Source of the DNA: Streptomyces rapamycinicus NRRL 5491 | GTDB taxonomy: Bacteria; Actinomycetota; Actinomycetes; Streptomycetales; Streptomycetaceae | DNA length: 64,000 nt | NCBI RefSeq assembly: GCF_024298965.1 | Contig: NZ_CP085193.1 | Span: 1,054,001 to 1,118,000 of the forward strand | Reading direction: 5' to 3' | Part shown: in pieces, positions 56,187 through 64,000 of the stretch | How positions within the stretch are numbered: position 1 is the first letter of the stretch | Layout: the number at the start of each line of letters is the position of its first letter | Program-made: the position numbers and the translations under genes | The notes under the pieces: model-generated | The model's input: only the letters and a program-made list of their open reading frames with translations | Told to the model about the DNA's origin: nothing | Database searches by the model: none

Positions 56187-56701
56187 CTCCCTTGGATCTG
56201 GCGCGGCAAGGCGCTCGCCGCGGCGTCCTGCAGGACCTTCGTCAGCCCCTCGTGCGCGATCTCCAGCGACTCGATGGCGATCGCGTTCTGCTCCCCGTGC
56301 AGGTCCGGGCCGGTCCACTTGGCGGCGAGCCCGCCGTGGAAGGCCCAGGCCGCACCGGGCACCCCGTCCGGGCCGAGCACGATCACCGCGCCGTCGCGGC
56401 GGGCGCCCAGCGAGTCGGCGAGCCCGGCCTGGTACCAGGACCACAGCCCCGGGTCGCGCACCACCCCGCGCTTGAGCGTGATCCGGTTCCATGAGTGGCG
56501 CAGTGGCAGCTGGTGGACCGAGTCATTGCGCCCGCCCTCCGGGTAGCTCGTCACTTCCAGCTGCGCGCCGAGTCCGGTGACCTCCTGGAACGCGCCGGAG
56601 GCGGCCAGTGGCAGCAGCAGTGCCTGCGCGGCGGGCAGGTACGCGTCGCCGGGGTCGAGGGTGACCAGGAAGCGGTATTTGGGCAGCGGATCCAGGCTCA
56701 C
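56183..56701 (-). CDS. eCIS tube protein, second copy
   Basis: This 172-aa phage tail tube family protein (Pvc5 position). GTG 56701 overlaps the stop of the second sheath gene. KYRFLVTLDPGDAYLPA opens the fold, with FQEVTGLGAQLEVTSYPEGG, HSWNRITLKRGVVRDPGLW and AAKWTGPDLHGEQNAIAIES. These match the layout of the first tube protein (58,193-58,648) at low identity. It probably lines the baseplate end of the inner tube. Confidence 0.92.
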   Translation of the reverse strand: MSLDPLPKYRFLVTLDPGDAYLPAAQALLLPLAASGAFQEVTGLGAQLEVTSYPEGGRNDSVHQLPLRHSWNRITLKRGVVRDPGLWSWYQAGLADSLGARRDGAVIVLGPDGVPGAAWAFHGGLAAKWTGPDLHGEQNAIAIESLEIAHEGLTKVLQDAAASALPRQIQGR

Positions 56702-58191
56702 GCCTCGATCACCTCCAGACCTCGGTCCTGGCCGAGTACGAGACGCAGCCGGATGAACTCCATGGGGACGGCCGGGGCCACCTCGATCTCGCAGACCAGT
56801 TGCCCCGGGTCCTGCTCGGGCGGGTTGTTGGTGTCGTCGCACACCACCCGGAACGCCTGCTCGGGCCGGGCCCCGGCGAGCGCCCCGGCCCGGAAGGCCG
56901 ACAGGAGCACGGAGGTCAGCGCCCGTACCAACGTCAGCCGCAGCTCCGCCGAGTTGAGGTCGAACACCAGCGGGCTCGCCGCCCGCCGGATCGCGCGCAC
57001 CAGCAGATGCACCAGCCGTCGGTGGGCGATGTAGCGGGCGCCCGGGCCGGCGGACAGGGTGCGGCCGCCCCACACCATCAGCCCCCGTCCCCGGGTGCAC
57101 CGGATCAGGTCGATCCCCGCGTCGAACAGCCGGACCTGCTGCGGCTCGGGGTATTCGGTGGCGAGGTCGACCGCCTCCAGGATCACGGCGTTCGCGGGCG
57201 TGTGGTGTGCCCCGCGCTCGCCGTCGAGGCGGGCGATGACGCCCAGGACGTGCCCGGACGCCGGGACGGTGCGCAGATCCTGCCCGTCGGGGGTGCGCAG
57301 CGGCGGATGGTAGACGGCGGCGCAGCCGAGCAACTGGCTGTCGCCGGTGGCCTCCAGGGAGCCCACCCAGTCCACCACCTGGTCCACGGAGGACAGCGCG
57401 GGCGGTACGTCCAGAACGGCGAGGCGGTCGTGCGACGGCTCCACGCTCCGCAGCAGTTCGAGCACCGTGTCGGTGTGCGCGGCGCCGGACAGGTCCGTGC
57501 CCAGGTCCGGCAGCGCCACCAGCGCCGGTTCGGGCAGTTCGGCCTGTACGGTCACGGCGTCCGAGTACGCCCCTCGGGTGGGTGCGGCGTCGGCGCCGCC
57601 CGCGAGCGTCAGGTCCCAGGACATCGAGATCGGGCCGGGCCGCCCCGGTGGCGGTGGCGGCCCGTACGGGACCAGCCGGAGGTAGCGGGATCCGGTGAGC
57701 CGGTCGGCCAGGCCGGTGAGCGGCAGCCCGGGAAAGGTCTCGGGCGGCTCACCGGGCATCATGATCCGTACGCCCACGGTGGGCGGTCCGGCGACGGTGC
57801 TGGCCTGGTAGCGGATGGCGACGCGCCCGCCGTTGGCCCAGGCGCCGGGGCTGGTGGCCACCACCTGGTAGCTCGTGGCGTCCCATCCGCTCAGCGGCCC
57901 GACCTTCCACTCCGTCCGGGCCGTGGTGGCCGGCCCGGACACGCGGAGCACCCAGGCGGTGCGGCCACCGTTCTCGAAGAAGCCGCGCAGTGCGTACGGG
58001 GTGGCGAAGGCGCCCTCCGGCGGCCCGAAGGTGCCCACGACGTCGTTCCAGCTCTCCACGCGCACGGGAGTGCCGACCGGGCCGCGGCGGAGCCGGCCCA
58101 GGAACGCCGCCACGTCGGTGCGCAGCGGCTCGGTGCCGGAGCCGCGTGGCGGACACGCGAGGGATACTCCGGGGAGCGCATCGCCTGCCAT
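56698..58191 (-). CDS. eCIS sheath protein, second (shorter) copy
   Basis: This 497-aa phage tail sheath family protein is shorter than its upstream paralogue. The N-terminus has ESWNDVVGTFGPPEGAF and ALRGFFENGGRTAWVLRV. The C-terminus has GLMVWGGRTLSAGPGARYIA and a final APAVPMEFIRLRLVLGQ, the sheath family ending. It begins one base after the first tube gene and overlaps the second tube gene by four bases. Such a minor sheath would sit near the baseplate. The long insertion of the large sheath is missing here. Confidence 0.92.
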   Translation of the reverse strand: MAGDALPGVSLACPPRGSGTEPLRTDVAAFLGRLRRGPVGTPVRVESWNDVVGTFGPPEGAFATPYALRGFFENGGRTAWVLRVSGPATTARTEWKVGPLSGWDATSYQVVATSPGAWANGGRVAIRYQASTVAGPPTVGVRIMMPGEPPETFPGLPLTGLADRLTGSRYLRLVPYGPPPPPGRPGPISMSWDLTLAGGADAAPTRGAYSDAVTVQAELPEPALVALPDLGTDLSGAAHTDTVLELLRSVEPSHDRLAVLDVPPALSSVDQVVDWVGSLEATGDSQLLGCAAVYHPPLRTPDGQDLRTVPASGHVLGVIARLDGERGAHHTPANAVILEAVDLATEYPEPQQVRLFDAGIDLIRCTRGRGLMVWGGRTLSAGPGARYIAHRRLVHLLVRAIRRAASPLVFDLNSAELRLTLVRALTSVLLSAFRAGALAGARPEQAFRVVCDDTNNPPEQDPGQLVCEIEVAPAVPMEFIRLRLVLGQDRGLEVIEA

Positions 58192-58192
58192 A

Positions 58193-58648
58193 TCAGGTTT
58201 CGATCTCCAGCTTCTCGACCGCCAGGACGAGCGTCTCCATGGCGATCTCGTTCTTGGTGGCGCTCAGCGTCGGGCCGGTGTACTTGGTGGGCCAGCCGCG
58301 GTCGAAGTTCCAGCGCACCACGTGGTTGCGGTTCTCGTCGCACAGCACGATCGAGCCGTGAGTGCGCTTCACCGTGCCGTTGAGCGCGTCGGCCACCCAC
58401 TTCCAGAAGGCGGCGTGGCCGGTGATGCCGCGCTTGAAGGTGACGTTGGTGACCTTCTTCAGTCCCGGGATCTTGCGGACGGTGATGTCCTCGCTCCCGT
58501 TGCGGTACTCGATCGGCGGGATCTCCAGCTCCAGCCCGCTCGCCTCGGTGAAGGACCCGCTCACCGCGAGCCCGTCGTCGCTGACGTTGAACACGAAGAT
58601 CTCGAAGTTATAGGACGCGTATGGATCGTCCCTGGTCACGGGTGGCAT
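58193..58648 (-). CDS. eCIS inner tube protein, main copy
   Basis: This 151-aa tail tube family protein (Pvc1-like) is the normal size. SYNFEIFVFNVSDDGLAVSGS opens the barrel, with EIPPIEYRNGSEDITVRKIPG, VTNVTFKRGITGHAAFWKWV and RGWPTKYTGPTLSATKNEIA. It follows the large sheath gene after 19 bp, and sheath and tube are the two abundant parts of the particle. The final METLVLAVEKLEIET is typical for the family. Confidence 0.95.
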   Translation of the reverse strand: MPPVTRDDPYASYNFEIFVFNVSDDGLAVSGSFTEASGLELEIPPIEYRNGSEDITVRKIPGLKKVTNVTFKRGITGHAAFWKWVADALNGTVKRTHGSIVLCDENRNHVVRWNFDRGWPTKYTGPTLSATKNEIAMETLVLAVEKLEIET

Positions 58649-58667
58649 GGTGGGCTCCCTCGGGCAC

Positions 58668-60932
58668 TCAGGCGAGTTGGGTCTCGCGGGTCTTCTGCTG
58701 GATCCGGAAGATCACGAACTCCGCCGGGAAGACCGGCGCGACGCCGACGACACAGATGAGCCGGCCGCCTGCGAGGTCGTCCTCGGTCATCGTGGTGCGG
58801 TCACAGGCGACGAAGAACGCCTCGTCGGCGGTGGTGCCGACGAGCGCGCCGGTCCGCCAGACCGTGGTGAGGAAGTTGGTGACCGTCTGACGGACCAGGG
58901 ACCACAGCGCCTCGGCGTTCGGCTCGAACACCACCCACTGGGTGCCCTCCTCGATCGACTCCTCCAGATAGAGGAACAGCCGCCGGACGTTGACGTACTT
59001 CCACGAGCTGTCCGAGGAGAGCGTGCGCGCGCCCCAGACCCGGTGGCCGAGCCCGGGGAAGAACCGCAGCGCGTTGATGCCCTTGGGGTTGAGCACGTCC
59101 TGATGGCGCTTGGTGATGTCCTGGGCGATGCCGTCGGTCAGCCGGATGCCCCGGATGACCGCGTTGGCCGGTGCCTTGTGCACCCCCCGCTCCACATCCA
59201 CGCGCGCGTAGATCCCGGCCATGTGGCCCGAAGGCGGCACCTCGACATCGCGGTCCGCCGACAGGTCGCGGGTGACCAGCCACGGGTGGTAGAGCGCCGC
59301 GTACTTGGTGTCGAACCGCTCGCGGAACGCCTGGACGTCCTCGATGTCCAGGCCGTCCTGCGGATCGAGGATCGCGAACCGGTCCCTGAGCAGCTCGCAG
59401 TGGGTGACCAGGGCCGATTCGACCGTCCCCGACCACATGCCCGGCACGGCGCAGACGGCCACCTCGTCGATGTCCTCCAGCGCGGCGATCCCGGTGCGCT
59501 TGCCGCTGCCACCGCCCTCGCCGACGAAGTCGGCCACGCTCAGGCTCGCGTAGGCGTCGTCCCCGTACCGCAGGGTCAGCCAGGATCCGACGGCGGGCAG
59601 GGGGAACTTCGTCGGGTCGGTGGACAGGGCGCCCAGCGCCGTCGCCCGCACCAGCCGGGAGCGGCCGGCCAGGGTGGTCACCAGGTTGGCCGGTGTGTCG
59701 CCGGTGAGCCGGAGGTTGCGGTGGGTCTCGGTCTCCACGGCCCCGGACGGGTCGGTGAACCGGGCGTCGACCTGCGCCTCGATCAGATGCACCCGATCGG
59801 TCTCGAACAGCGTCCCGGGCACGTTTCCGTCGAGGGTGACGACGTCCGCCGCGACCGATTCGACGGTGCGGATGGTCAGATGGGTGCCGTCGTCGAGCTG
59901 CACGACGGCGCCTCCGTAGAGCCGGCTCGCCCCGCCGACCCGCAGCGTTGTCGCCGCCGAGATGTTGCCGCGACGCACCCGTCGCACCAGCAGCCCACCG
60001 CGCCATGCCTCATGGGTCGCGCCGGAGGGCAGGGTCAACGTGACCTTCCCGTCCGCCGGCTGGCTCACCTGGACCTTGAAGCGGCCGGAGCCGATCTGCA
60101 CCCATACGTCGGACGGCAGTTCGTCGGGGTCGAGTCCGGTCACCGCGGCGACCTCGACCGTCTCGCTGTCGGCGGCGGCGTCCGCGGCCAGCCGCGTGAC
60201 GAACAGCCCGCCCTCCTGCGGATCCGGCAGCACCGGCAGCGCGGCCGAGGCCATCGGCTGGATCCGCACCTGCACCGCGTCGCCCCACGACCCGGGGCTG
60301 ACGGCGGCGAACTCCAGTGTCTGCTCCGCGCTGCGCGTCCCGATCTGGACGTAGTCGCCACGGCCCGTCCTGACCTCGGCGGGCAGCGGGGCGTCCAGCT
60401 CGATCCGGTGGCTGGTGGCGTCATAGGCGGCGACACCGGCGGTGTGGACCGACTGCTGGTCGTCGCCGCGGAAGATCTGGACCTGCTGGCCGACGCCGGA
60501 GAACCCGATCAGATGGCCGAGTTCGAGGCGGGTCGCGCCCTTGGCGGCGTCGCCGGTGACCGGGCTCACCAGGCCGTGGCCCAGCACCCCCGAGGAGGGG
60601 GCGGCCTGCTTGCTGGCCACCCGCTTGATGTACAGCCGCTGGCCGCCGTTGTCGAAGAACCCCTTGACGGCCAGCGGGAACAGCCACCAACGGCCGCCTT
60701 CCGCCGGGTCGTTCGCCCAGGTGTCCCGGATCAGCGGGTCCGGCTCGCGGAGGAATCCGCCGAAGGTGTTCTGGAACTCCAGGAAGTTGGTGACCAGTTT
60801 GGGCTTGCCGGTGTACGGACCGCGCACGGTGACCCCGGCCATTCCTGCCGTACTGGTGCTCACCCCCGCGATCGGCCGTGGGCCGGCATCGATCTCCTCG
60901 ATGTAGACCCCGGGGCTCAGATACTCCGCCAT
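58668..60932 (-). CDS. eCIS contractile sheath protein, main copy
   Basis: This 754-aa tail sheath protein begins MAEYLSPGVYIEEIDAGPRP, the classic sheath opening. The C-terminal sheath domain has NPKGINALRFFPGLGHRVWG, WKYVNVRRLFLYLEESIEEG and PVFPAEFVIFRIQQKTRE. Between residues about 180 and 500 lies an extra beta-rich surface region that makes it far longer than the second sheath. ATG 60932 has AAGGAG seven bases upstream. The gene follows the carboxypeptidase-regulatory-like gene after ten bases and is followed by the tube gene. Confidence 0.96.
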   Translation of the reverse strand: MAEYLSPGVYIEEIDAGPRPIAGVSTSTAGMAGVTVRGPYTGKPKLVTNFLEFQNTFGGFLREPDPLIRDTWANDPAEGGRWWLFPLAVKGFFDNGGQRLYIKRVASKQAAPSSGVLGHGLVSPVTGDAAKGATRLELGHLIGFSGVGQQVQIFRGDDQQSVHTAGVAAYDATSHRIELDAPLPAEVRTGRGDYVQIGTRSAEQTLEFAAVSPGSWGDAVQVRIQPMASAALPVLPDPQEGGLFVTRLAADAAADSETVEVAAVTGLDPDELPSDVWVQIGSGRFKVQVSQPADGKVTLTLPSGATHEAWRGGLLVRRVRRGNISAATTLRVGGASRLYGGAVVQLDDGTHLTIRTVESVAADVVTLDGNVPGTLFETDRVHLIEAQVDARFTDPSGAVETETHRNLRLTGDTPANLVTTLAGRSRLVRATALGALSTDPTKFPLPAVGSWLTLRYGDDAYASLSVADFVGEGGGSGKRTGIAALEDIDEVAVCAVPGMWSGTVESALVTHCELLRDRFAILDPQDGLDIEDVQAFRERFDTKYAALYHPWLVTRDLSADRDVEVPPSGHMAGIYARVDVERGVHKAPANAVIRGIRLTDGIAQDITKRHQDVLNPKGINALRFFPGLGHRVWGARTLSSDSSWKYVNVRRLFLYLEESIEEGTQWVVFEPNAEALWSLVRQTVTNFLTTVWRTGALVGTTADEAFFVACDRTTMTEDDLAGGRLICVVGVAPVFPAEFVIFRIQQKTRETQLA

Positions 60933-60942
60933 GGACGGCTCC

Positions 60943-61668
60943 TTAACTCTCGCGGATCTCTATGACGTGCCGGCGCTCGGTGTCCTGGGGCAGCCGCACG
61001 ACCAGCGATCCGGACCGGCCCGGCCGCTCGGTGGCCTGCACGCGGAATGTCTCCTCGACGGCGTGCTCGTCGGCCTTCTCGCCCTCCCACCGCAGGGCCA
61101 GCCGGAAGGCGCCCGCGGCGTCGGACAGGGTGCGCTCGTGCCATGGCGTCAGGTCCCGGCTGGTCTGCCCCCTGGCCTCGACCAGCGCGTTGGCGATCGG
61201 CGCCCGCGTGGCCGCGTCGACCACGACGCCGTGCACCGTGCGCAGCCCCGGCGGGTAGGGGAAGGAGACGCTCGGCAGCAGCCGGACCAGCCGGGGCTCG
61301 GTCACCACCGGCGGCGGGTGGCCGTCGTCATACGGGTGCACCAGGAACTCGACGCCCACCAGGGCGGCCGAGAACGGCCCACCGTCGGCCGGGTACAGCG
61401 GCTGGTAGCCGGGGGCCGTGAAGCGGGCCCGGTGGCGCCGTGGCCGGGCCGCCCACGGCTCGGCGCACCGGCCAAGACCCGGATAGACGAAGGCGGCGCT
61501 GGGAGTGCGCACCGCCGTGTCGTCCAGCGGCAGCCAGTCGCCGTCGTCGTAGCGGTCCAGCTGGACGGTGACCCCTGCGGCGCGCACCCGCCGGGCGTAG
61601 TCGTCGAAGGGGATGAACCAGGCCGGGCTGTAGAGCGTCGACCGCTCCAGCGGCAGGAAGCGGCTCAT
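60943..61668 (-). CDS. Carboxypeptidase regulatory-like domain protein of the eCIS operon
   Basis: This 241-aa protein overlaps the DUF4255 gene by ATGA. The second half reads LRTVHGVVVDAATRAPIANA followed by DAAGAFRLALRWEG, the signature of the carboxypeptidase-regulatory-like / Ig-like beta-sandwich. No peptidase residues are present and there is no signal peptide. The first half (FLPLERSTLYSPAWFIPFDD) is not recognised. It sits between the cap protein and the sheath, so a terminal or cap accessory of the particle is the best guess. Confidence 0.85.
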   Translation of the reverse strand: MSRFLPLERSTLYSPAWFIPFDDYARRVRAAGVTVQLDRYDDGDWLPLDDTAVRTPSAAFVYPGLGRCAEPWAARPRRHRARFTAPGYQPLYPADGGPFSAALVGVEFLVHPYDDGHPPPVVTEPRLVRLLPSVSFPYPPGLRTVHGVVVDAATRAPIANALVEARGQTSRDLTPWHERTLSDAAGAFRLALRWEGEKADEHAVEETFRVQATERPGRSGSLVVRLPQDTERRHVIEIRES

Positions 61669-62243
61669 GGCAGCCCCGCCCCGCTGATGACCCGGCTGTG
61701 CACCGGGTGGACCGGCGTCTCGACGGCGGAGTCCAGGTTGACCACGCGGACCTCGTAGTTGAGCGACAGCCGGTACGGCTTCTGAATCGCGTACCAGACC
61801 CAGGACTTCTGGTCCAAGGTGAGTGGGGTCAGGCTGAGGTGGAGCGCGTCGGTGCTCGCCGCCAGGCTGCCGGACAGCTGTGCGCCGTCCAGGATCGCGT
61901 CGTCGTAGAACGTCTGGAGGGCCCGTCCGAGCATCCGGTGCTGGGTGGCCTGGTCACCGCCCCACGGGGTGACCAGATAGCGCAGCAGCAGGGCCATCGG
62001 CGGCCTGCGGGTGGTCGGTGGGTCGGGTGGCTGGGAGCGCACCGGCGGCCGGTTGCGCGAGGTGGGGTCCTCGGCGATCTCGTAGAGGAACACCGTGAGT
62101 TTGGGCGGTGGTGTCTGGACCGTCTCGGAGAGGTCGTTGAGTTCCGCGATCGGCGGTTCCACCTGGCTCAGCCCGCGCAGGGCCTGGGTCAGGCTGTCCA
62201 CGATGACCGTGGAGACGTCGGCGATGACGCCGAAGTCGCCCAT
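61665..62243 (-). CDS. eCIS DUF4255-family cap protein (Pvc16-like)
   Basis: This 192-aa protein of the DUF4255 / Pvc16 N-terminal family. DVSTVIVDSLTQALRGL opens it, then KLTVFLYEIAEDPTSRNRP, ALLLRYLVTPWGGDQATQHR, MLGRALQTFYDDAIL and KSWVWYAIQKPYRLSLNYEV. In PVC-type particles this protein terminates the sheath-tube at the distal end. It is the first gene of the minus-strand operon. GGGGGAG lies seven bases before ATG 62243. The upstream 180 bp must hold the operon promoter. Confidence 0.94.
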   Translation of the reverse strand: MGDFGVIADVSTVIVDSLTQALRGLSQVEPPIAELNDLSETVQTPPPKLTVFLYEIAEDPTSRNRPPVRSQPPDPPTTRRPPMALLLRYLVTPWGGDQATQHRMLGRALQTFYDDAILDGAQLSGSLAASTDALHLSLTPLTLDQKSWVWYAIQKPYRLSLNYEVRVVNLDSAVETPVHPVHSRVISGAGLP

Positions 62244-62423
62244 GCGAATGCTCCCCCTCTCCGCGCTCGGAAGCGTGCTCCGAGAGGATGCCGGGACCGG
62301 CGTGGCCGGACCGCGATACGCACATCACACGAACGTCACCGGTCCGTTTTCGCGGTCGGCGATGACGAACCCGGACACACATCGACAACGCCGAGGTGAC
62401 ACGGGCGAGCATATTGTCCTTTC
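62244..62423. promoter_or_regulatory. Divergent regulatory region of the eCIS operon
   Basis: This 180-bp gap separates the first eCIS gene (minus) from the 65-aa gene (plus). It holds the eCIS ribosome site (ctccccc at 62,251-62,257 on the plus strand). It also holds a perfect 6-bp inverted repeat, ctcgga (62,266-62,271) / tccgag (62,279-62,284), with a 7-bp loop. An overlapping pair, cctctc (62,256-62,261) / gagagg (62,282-62,287), could mask the ribosome site in the transcript. Promoter boxes could not be fixed. Confidence 0.4.
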
Positions 62424-62621
62424 ATGGAAATCCCCTCAGAACGGACCGGCGTCCTGATCCTCCGGGTCTGGGTGGAAGGCGGCAGGCCGGATGGATTCCG
62501 TGCGCGCATCGTGCCGACCGGGGGCGGGCATCAGCCGGCCCCCAGCGCGGTGAGCGCGGTCGACGACGTACTCACCGCCGTGCGCGCCTGGCTCGACCAG
62601 TTGCTCGAGCCGGAAGGGTGA
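62424..62621 (+). CDS. Small uncharacterised protein next to the regulator
   Basis: This 65-aa protein begins MEIPSERTGVLILRVWVEGG and ends TAVRAWLDQLLEPEG. The sequence looks like a folded small protein with a beta strand (VLILRVWV) and a C-terminal helix, and I recall similar small actinomycete proteins without known function. It is divergent from the eCIS operon and on the same strand as the BTAD regulator 175 bp downstream. No strong ribosome site precedes the ATG, which keeps confidence moderate. Confidence 0.6.
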   Translation: MEIPSERTGVLILRVWVEGGRPDGFRARIVPTGGGHQPAPSAVSAVDDVLTAVRAWLDQLLEPEG

Positions 62622-62796
62622 CGTCGCCGCGACGTTCCGGTGATGGCCGGCCAAATAGCGTCCTTTGGCGGGAAGGCCGGACACACGATCATGATCTGCT
62701 CGTAACATGGCTTTAGGGCATCCCGACGGGACGCACGGGATGGGTCACTGGAGCCAATATCGCCCCGGGGGGCCGATGAGCGCAGAAGGCCACGTC
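62622..62796. other. Gap upstream of the BTAD regulator
   Basis: This 175-bp gap has a near-perfect hairpin, ccggccaaa (62,647-62,655) / tttggcggg (62,664-62,672), 8 of 9 pairs with an 8-bp loop, 25 bp after the small gene's stop. No T-run follows, so termination is unproven. A shorter repeat catccc/gggatg lies further down. A promoter for the regulator may lie here. Confidence 0.3.
62784..62789 (+). promoter_or_regulatory. Ribosome binding site of the BTAD regulator
   Basis: AGAAGG seven bases before ATG 62797. It favours this start over ATG 62776, whose only purine run (GGGGGG) is three bases away. Confidence 0.45.
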
Positions 62797-63633
62797 ATGA
62801 CGTTGAGACTGCTCAAGAGTTTCGCGTTGTCGGTCGATCAGAATCGCGTTCCCATATCCTCCAGCGCCCAGCGCCTCCTCGCCCTCCAGAACATGCCGCG
62901 CAGCCGCACCTATGTGGCCGGAATGCTGTGGCCCGATGTCACGGCCTCCCGCGCCAACGCCAATCTCCGGTCGTCGTTATGGCGCGCCACGCGCACGGGG
63001 CATCAGGTCATCGACGCGTCCACGCAGGAACTGGCGATCTGCAAACACATCGACGTGGATATCCACGTGGCGGCGACGCGCGCGCACCAGCTGCTCGATA
63101 TGTCGCGCCCGTGCGATGACATCCTCACCGCGCGGACGCGGGAGGATCTCTCGGCCGATCTCTTACCGGAGTGGTCGGAGAACGAGTGGGTGCTGGTCGA
63201 GCAGGAGCAATACCATGAACTCCGGCTGTACGCCCTGGAGGCGATGACCGAACGGCTGACGGCGGCGGGCCGCCATGGCGAGGCCGTCGCCGCCGGACTC
63301 GCCGCCGTACGCGCGGAACCCCTGCGGGAGAGCGCTCATCGCGTACTCATGAACGCGCATCTCGCCGCCGGCAACAGGGGCGCGGCCCTGCGGCAGTACG
63401 AGCAATGCCGCCGGGTGCTGCTCGAGGAGCTGGGCCTGGAGCCCTCCCAGACGCTGAGGAACCTGGTGCCGGCGCACTCCGGGGGCGGGGACGCCGGCAT
63501 ACCGGCGCACCCCGGGGGCGGGAGCGCCGCTCCGGAGCCGCTCCCGACACGTCGGATCGTCTGCCATCCGGCGGGCGAGGTCCCGGCGCAGGGCACGGAC
63601 ACCTCGGCTCCGGCCGGCACCGTGCCCGCGTGA
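62797..63633 (+). CDS. BTAD-domain transcriptional regulator (SARP-like)
   Basis: The product is about 278 aa. MTLRLLKSFALSVDQNRVPI and the following segment (MLWPDVTASRANANLRSSLW) form the winged-helix DNA-binding part. The bacterial transcriptional activator domain follows, with WSENEWVLVEQEQYHELRLY, GEAVAAGLAAVRAEPLRESA and GNRGAALRQYEQCRRVLLEE ending in LGLEPS. This is the architecture of short SARP/AfsR-type activators without an ATPase part. The last 60 residues are Gly/Pro/Ala-rich and probably disordered, with a repeated AHSGGGDAGIP/AHPGGGSAAP unit. It lies divergent to the eCIS operon, so it could control it; nothing in the sequence proves this. Confidence 0.9.
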   Translation: MTLRLLKSFALSVDQNRVPISSSAQRLLALQNMPRSRTYVAGMLWPDVTASRANANLRSSLWRATRTGHQVIDASTQELAICKHIDVDIHVAATRAHQLLDMSRPCDDILTARTREDLSADLLPEWSENEWVLVEQEQYHELRLYALEAMTERLTAAGRHGEAVAAGLAAVRAEPLRESAHRVLMNAHLAAGNRGAALRQYEQCRRVLLEELGLEPSQTLRNLVPAHSGGGDAGIPAHPGGGSAAPEPLPTRRIVCHPAGEVPAQGTDTSAPAGTVPA

Positions 63634-63665
63634 CCCATGACTCTTGCCGGAGGTCCCACAGAGCG
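63634..63665. other. Convergent 3' gap
   Basis: A 32-bp gap between the regulator and the convergent ABC transporter gene. No clear terminator hairpin is visible. Confidence 0.3.
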
Positions 63666-64000
63666 CTAGACAGCGGGGACGACCGGCGAGAGATGGGCGT
63701 CGCGCCGCACCAGTGCGGCGTAGCGCCCGTCCTTGGCCAGCAGCTCCTCGTGGGTGCCCCGCTCGGCGATCCGGCCGCCGTCGAGGACGACGATCTGGTC
63801 GGCGTCGCGCACCGTGGAGAGCCGGTGGGCGATGGTGATCGTGGTGCGGCCGGCCGAGAGGGCGTCGATGGCCTCCTGGACGGCCTGCTCGGTGCGGGTG
63901 TCCAGGGCGCTGGTGGCCTCGTCGAGGATGAGGACGGGCGGGTCGCGCAGAATCGTGCGGGCTATGGCCAGACGCTGCTTCTCCCCACCGGAGAAGCGGT
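63666..64000 (-). CDS. ABC transporter ATP-binding domain, C-terminal part (cut by window edge)
   Basis: The last 111 codons of an ABC exporter ATPase, ending at TAG 63666. [16 protein letters not shown] is the ABC signature, [12 protein letters not shown] holds Walker B and the catalytic Glu, and [20 protein letters not shown] holds the switch histidine. [19 protein letters not shown] is the usual ending of exporters with fused membrane and ATPase domains. The membrane part and Walker A lie outside the window. The substrate cannot be told. It is convergent with the regulator and not part of the eCIS operon. Confidence 0.95.
   Translation of the reverse strand, partial: RFSGGEKQRLAIARTILRDPPVLILDEATSALDTRTEQAVQEAIDALSAGRTTITIAHRLSTVRDADQIVVLDGGRIAERGTHEELLAKDGRYAALVRRDAHLSPVVPAV

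Noticed and set aside
60943..61668. Active metallo-carboxypeptidase
   Set aside because: Only the regulatory-like beta-sandwich is present; no zinc-binding or catalytic motif is seen.

Overview
The window is very GC-rich actinomycete DNA, almost certainly from Streptomyces or a close relative. The grounds are strong G/C at wobble positions, GTG and TTG starts, four-base start/stop overlaps, modular type I polyketide synthases, a BTAD-family regulator and a Streptomyces-style extracellular contractile injection system (eCIS).

Region 1 (1-41,774, all minus strand) is part of a modular type I PKS cluster. Reading in the direction of transcription: cytochrome P450 (41,774), 3Fe-4S ferredoxin (40,444), then four PKS genes here called D, C, B and A. 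D is KS-AT(methylmalonyl)-DH-KR-ACP / KS-AT(methylmalonyl)-KR-ACP / KS-AT(malonyl)-DH-KR-ACP. C is KS-AT(methylmalonyl)-KR-ACP / KS-AT(malonyl)-KR-ACP. B is KS-AT(methylmalonyl)-KR-ACP / KS-AT(malonyl)-DH-ER-KR-ACP. A is cut by the window edge after KS-AT(methylmalonyl)-DH. That makes at least eight extension modules. No loading module, thioesterase, sugar gene, regulator or resistance gene is visible, so the cluster continues to the left. Six single-base indels lie within about 4 kb (11,994-15,998) across the end of C and the start of B. None is seen in the rest of the PKS DNA, so local sequencing error is more likely than gene decay.

Region 2 (42,208-47,474, plus strand) holds a giant gene of about 1,588 codons. 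Its central section resembles the conserved middle part of eCIS-associated (DUF4157-type) proteins. A polybasic linker and a large C-terminal domain I do not recognise follow. A second gene overlaps its stop by four bases (GTGA).

Region 3 (47,010-62,243, minus strand) is the eCIS structural operon. In transcription order: DUF4255 cap protein, carboxypeptidase-regulatory-like protein, large sheath, tube, second sheath, second tube, a 64-aa protein, LysM protein, gpD-like hub, gpV-like spike, gp25-like wedge, two baseplate J-like proteins, and two Cys-rich paralogues. Most genes overlap or are separated by at most about 20 bases. Two junctions look damaged. At about 49,13x the second J-like gene runs out of frame into a paralogue that lacks its N-terminus. 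At about 47,47x the convergent plus- and minus-strand genes both lose their 3' ends and stop codons. I found no AAA+ ATPase, tape measure, PAAR tip or fibre gene.

Region 4 (62,244-64,000) has a divergent 65-aa small protein, a BTAD/SARP-like regulator (plus strand), and the 3' end of an ABC exporter ATP-binding domain (minus strand, cut by the window edge).

The PKS, P450 and ferredoxin together point to an oxidised reduced polyketide. The eCIS genes would build a contractile sheath-tube particle, and the giant plus-strand protein is the best candidate for its cargo or an associated effector.
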